Source: Actinomycetota bacterium (lineage in GTDB: Bacteria; Actinomycetota; Actinomycetes; S36-B12). Taken from it: 5,522 bases of DNA. Each line of letters opens with the position of its first letter. Position 1 is the stretch's first letter. Below the pieces are notes generated by a model. The model was given only the letters and a program-made list of their open reading frames with translations, was not told where the DNA came from and did no database searches. The translations under genes and the position numbers were made by a program. Shown in pieces: positions 3,892-5,522 of the stretch. Location of the stretch: assembly GCA_009726075.1 (NCBI GenBank), contig WLND01000133.1, positions 1 to 5,522 on the forward strand. The letters are read 5' to 3'.

Positions 3892-5522
3892 GTGACGTTT
3901 GACATGGCAGGGGCCACCGATCCGCAGGGCGCACAGGCGCCCCCGACTCGTCGGGGTGGGGTGCTTCTCCCGACCTTGATCATCCTCGGCGTGGTCGTCG
4001 TGCTGTTCGTCCTCTTCACCGGGTTCTACACCGACTGGATGTGGTTCGAGTCCGTCGACAAGACCGGGGTGTTCACGACCCAGCTGTACACGCGGGCGGT
4101 GCTGTTCGTCGCGTCCGGCGGCATCATGTTCGGCGCGGTCGTGCTCGTGATGTGGTGGGCCTGGCGCTCGCGGCCGAGCTTCCGCGGGATGACCCCCGAG
4201 CAGGCGAGCCTGGAGCGGTACCGCATCTCGATCGAGCCGTACCGGGTTCGGTTCATGCTCGTCGTCGCCATCGTGCTCGGGCTCATGGCCGGCCTCACGG
4301 CATCAGGCGAATGGGGGTCGTACCTGCTGTGGCGCAATGCAACGGCGTTCGGCATCAATGATCCGCAGTTCGGGCTCGACCTGTCGTTCTACACGTTCAC
4401 CCTGCCGTTCATCCGGTTCCTGATCAGCTTCGGCTTCGCCGTGCTGTTCATCGCCCTGCTGGCCGCGGTCGTCGTCCAATACCTCTACGGCGGGCTGCGC
4501 CTCCAGCCCAAGGGCGACCGCGCCTCGCGGTCTGCCCAGATCCAGCTCTCAGCCCTCATCGCGGTCATCCTGCTGCTCAAGGCAGCGTCCTACTGGTACG
4601 ACCGCTTCGACCTCGCGACCAAGAGCGAGACCCTCGTCACTGGATTCACGGGGCTGAAGTACACCGACGTCAATGCGGTGCTGCCGTCGCTCAACATCTT
4701 GACCTTCGTCGCGCTCATCGTCGCGGTGCTGTTCATCGCGAACATCTTCAGGTCCTCCTGGGCCGTGCCGGTGATCGGCCTCGGGCTCATGTTCCTGACG
4801 AGCATCGTGGTCGGCACGATCTACCCGCTTATCGTGCAGCAGTTCCAGGTGCGACCCAGCGAGCTGGTCAAGGAGTCGCCGTACATTCAGCGCAATATCG
4901 ACGCCACGCGCGACGCCTACTCGATCGTCGATGCGGCGGTCACCGACTACGCCGGCACCGTCGACCCGCCGACGACCGAGGTGCTCAATGCCAGCAAGGG
5001 CACGCTGGACAACATTCGGCTCCTCGACCCGGCAGTGGTCTCGCCGACCTACAACCAGTTGCAGCAGATCCGTGGCTACTATTCGTTCAACAACAAGCTC
5101 GACGTCGATCGCTACATGGTCGACGACGCACAGCGCGGCGCTGTCGTGGCCGTGCGAGAGATCAACCTCGCAGGCATCTCCGAGGGCCAGCGCAACTGGA
5201 CCAACGACCGTGCCGTGTTCACCCACGGCTACGGCTTCGTCTCTGCGTACGACAACACCGCGCTGACGAACGGTCAGCCCGACTTCTTCGAAAGCGATAT
5301 TCCGCCGACCGGTGCCCTCGATGTCGCAGAGCCTCGCGTGTACTTCGGCGAGCTCTCGCCCATCTACAGCATCGTCGGCGCCCCGAAGGGCTCCACGCCG
5401 GTCGAACTCGACTACCCGGACGATGCGAGCCCAACCGGTCAGAAGACGAACACCTATCAGGGCACGGGCGGTGTGAGCATCGGCTCGCCGCTCAACAAGC
5501 TGCTGTTCGCCACGAAGTTCCA
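3892..5522 (+). CDS. UPF0182 family multi-pass membrane protein, N-terminal 543 codons (cut by the window end)
   Basis: The frame stays open from GTG 3892 to the window edge with no stop. Homologues are usually 900-1000 residues, so a little over half is visible. After a polar N-terminus rich in Pro and Gln come seven hydrophobic segments near residues 24-44, 69-91, 120-138, 173-197, 217-236, 264-285 and 290-311. A large domain follows, predicted extracytoplasmic. Blocks that mark PF03699/COG1615 are clear: TDWMWFES after the first helix, RPSELVKESPYIQRNI (321-336), NIRLLDP, NQLQQIRGYYSF (388-399) with LDVDRYM, NWTNDRAVFTHGYGFVSAY (435-453), and EPRVYFGELSPIYSIVG (480-496). The biochemical role of the family is unknown, and I see no nucleotide-binding or protease motif. 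The start follows from the -10 spacing; ATG 3904, with AAGGGTG 9 nt before it, is an alternative that removes four residues. Position after the Lon-like protease is conserved in actinobacteria (compare Rv3194c-Rv3193c). Confidence 0.95.
   Translation, partial: MTFDMAGATDPQGAQAPPTRRGGVLLPTLIILGVVVVLFVLFTGFYTDWMWFESVDKTGVFTTQLYTRAVLFVASGGIMFGAVVLVMWWAWRSRPSFRGMTPEQASLERYRISIEPYRVRFMLVVAIVLGLMAGLTASGEWGSYLLWRNATAFGINDPQFGLDLSFYTFTLPFIRFLISFGFAVLFIALLAAVVVQYLYGGLRLQPKGDRASRSAQIQLSALIAVILLLKAASYWYDRFDLATKSETLVTGFTGLKYTDVNAVLPSLNILTFVALIVAVLFIANIFRSSWAVPVIGLGLMFLTSIVVGTIYPLIVQQFQVRPSELVKESPYIQRNIDATRDAYSIVDAAVTDYAGTVDPPTTEVLNASKGTLDNIRLLDPAVVSPTYNQLQQIRGYYSFNNKLDVDRYMVDDAQRGAVVAVREINLAGISEGQRNWTNDRAVFTHGYGFVSAYDNTALTNGQPDFFESDIPPTGALDVAEPRVYFGELSPIYSIVGAPKGSTPVELDYPDDASPTGQKTNTYQGTGGVSIGSPLNKLLFATKF

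Noticed and set aside
4549..5226. Open frame of 225 codons on the - strand
   Set aside because: It is antisense to the well-conserved UPF0182 coding sequence and rich in Asp, Arg, His and Val without recognisable motifs.

Overview
The window reads as chromosomal DNA from a high-GC Gram-positive bacterium (Actinomycetota, most likely Micrococcales; the order is a guess from protein flavour). The reasons are the strong G/C bias at third codon positions, many GTG starts, TANNNT-type -10 boxes placed 6-7 nt before start codons, and a gene set typical of actinobacteria. From memory, Mycobacterium tuberculosis has a comparable neighbourhood around Rv3193c-Rv3195. No phage, transposon, CRISPR or tRNA/rRNA signal was seen.

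Layout, all genes on the + strand: (1) the end of a small DUF5679-type zinc-ribbon gene (1-85), closed by a perfect 13-bp terminator hairpin (106-136). (2) A two-gene unit: a zincin-like (DUF2342/Zincin_2) protein (162-1526) overlapping a Nudix hydrolase (1516-2049) by 11 bp. (3) A 388-bp non-coding region (2050-2437). It holds five same-direction DnaA-box-like 9-mers (2060-2201), a well-formed housekeeping promoter (2230-2258), and a stretch that folds into four helices ending in a terminator-like hairpin (about 2265-2405). (4) A second unit: a small single-pass membrane protein (2438-2734), joined by a GTGA overlap to a membrane-anchored PDZ plus Lon-like Ser/Lys protease (2731-3816). After 75 bp comes the first 543 codons of a UPF0182 multi-pass membrane protein (3892 to the window edge).

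The downstream genes look like a conserved actinobacterial envelope module: a small anchor protein, a protease facing outside the membrane, and a large membrane protein with a big extracytoplasmic domain. The zincin-like protein has lost the first His of the expected HEXXH site, so it may not be a protease. Three gene starts (162, 2438, 3892) have a TANNNT hexamer ending 6-7 nt before the start codon, which suggests leaderless mRNAs.

The protein genes are ordinary for the lineage. The unusual part is the non-coding region 2050-2437. The predicted start of transcription falls almost exactly at the 5' strand of an 11-bp closing helix, and the transcript would end at an 11-bp hairpin. This makes a strong candidate for an unassigned structured RNA of about 140 nt, next to a DnaA-box cluster that is not in an oriC gene context.
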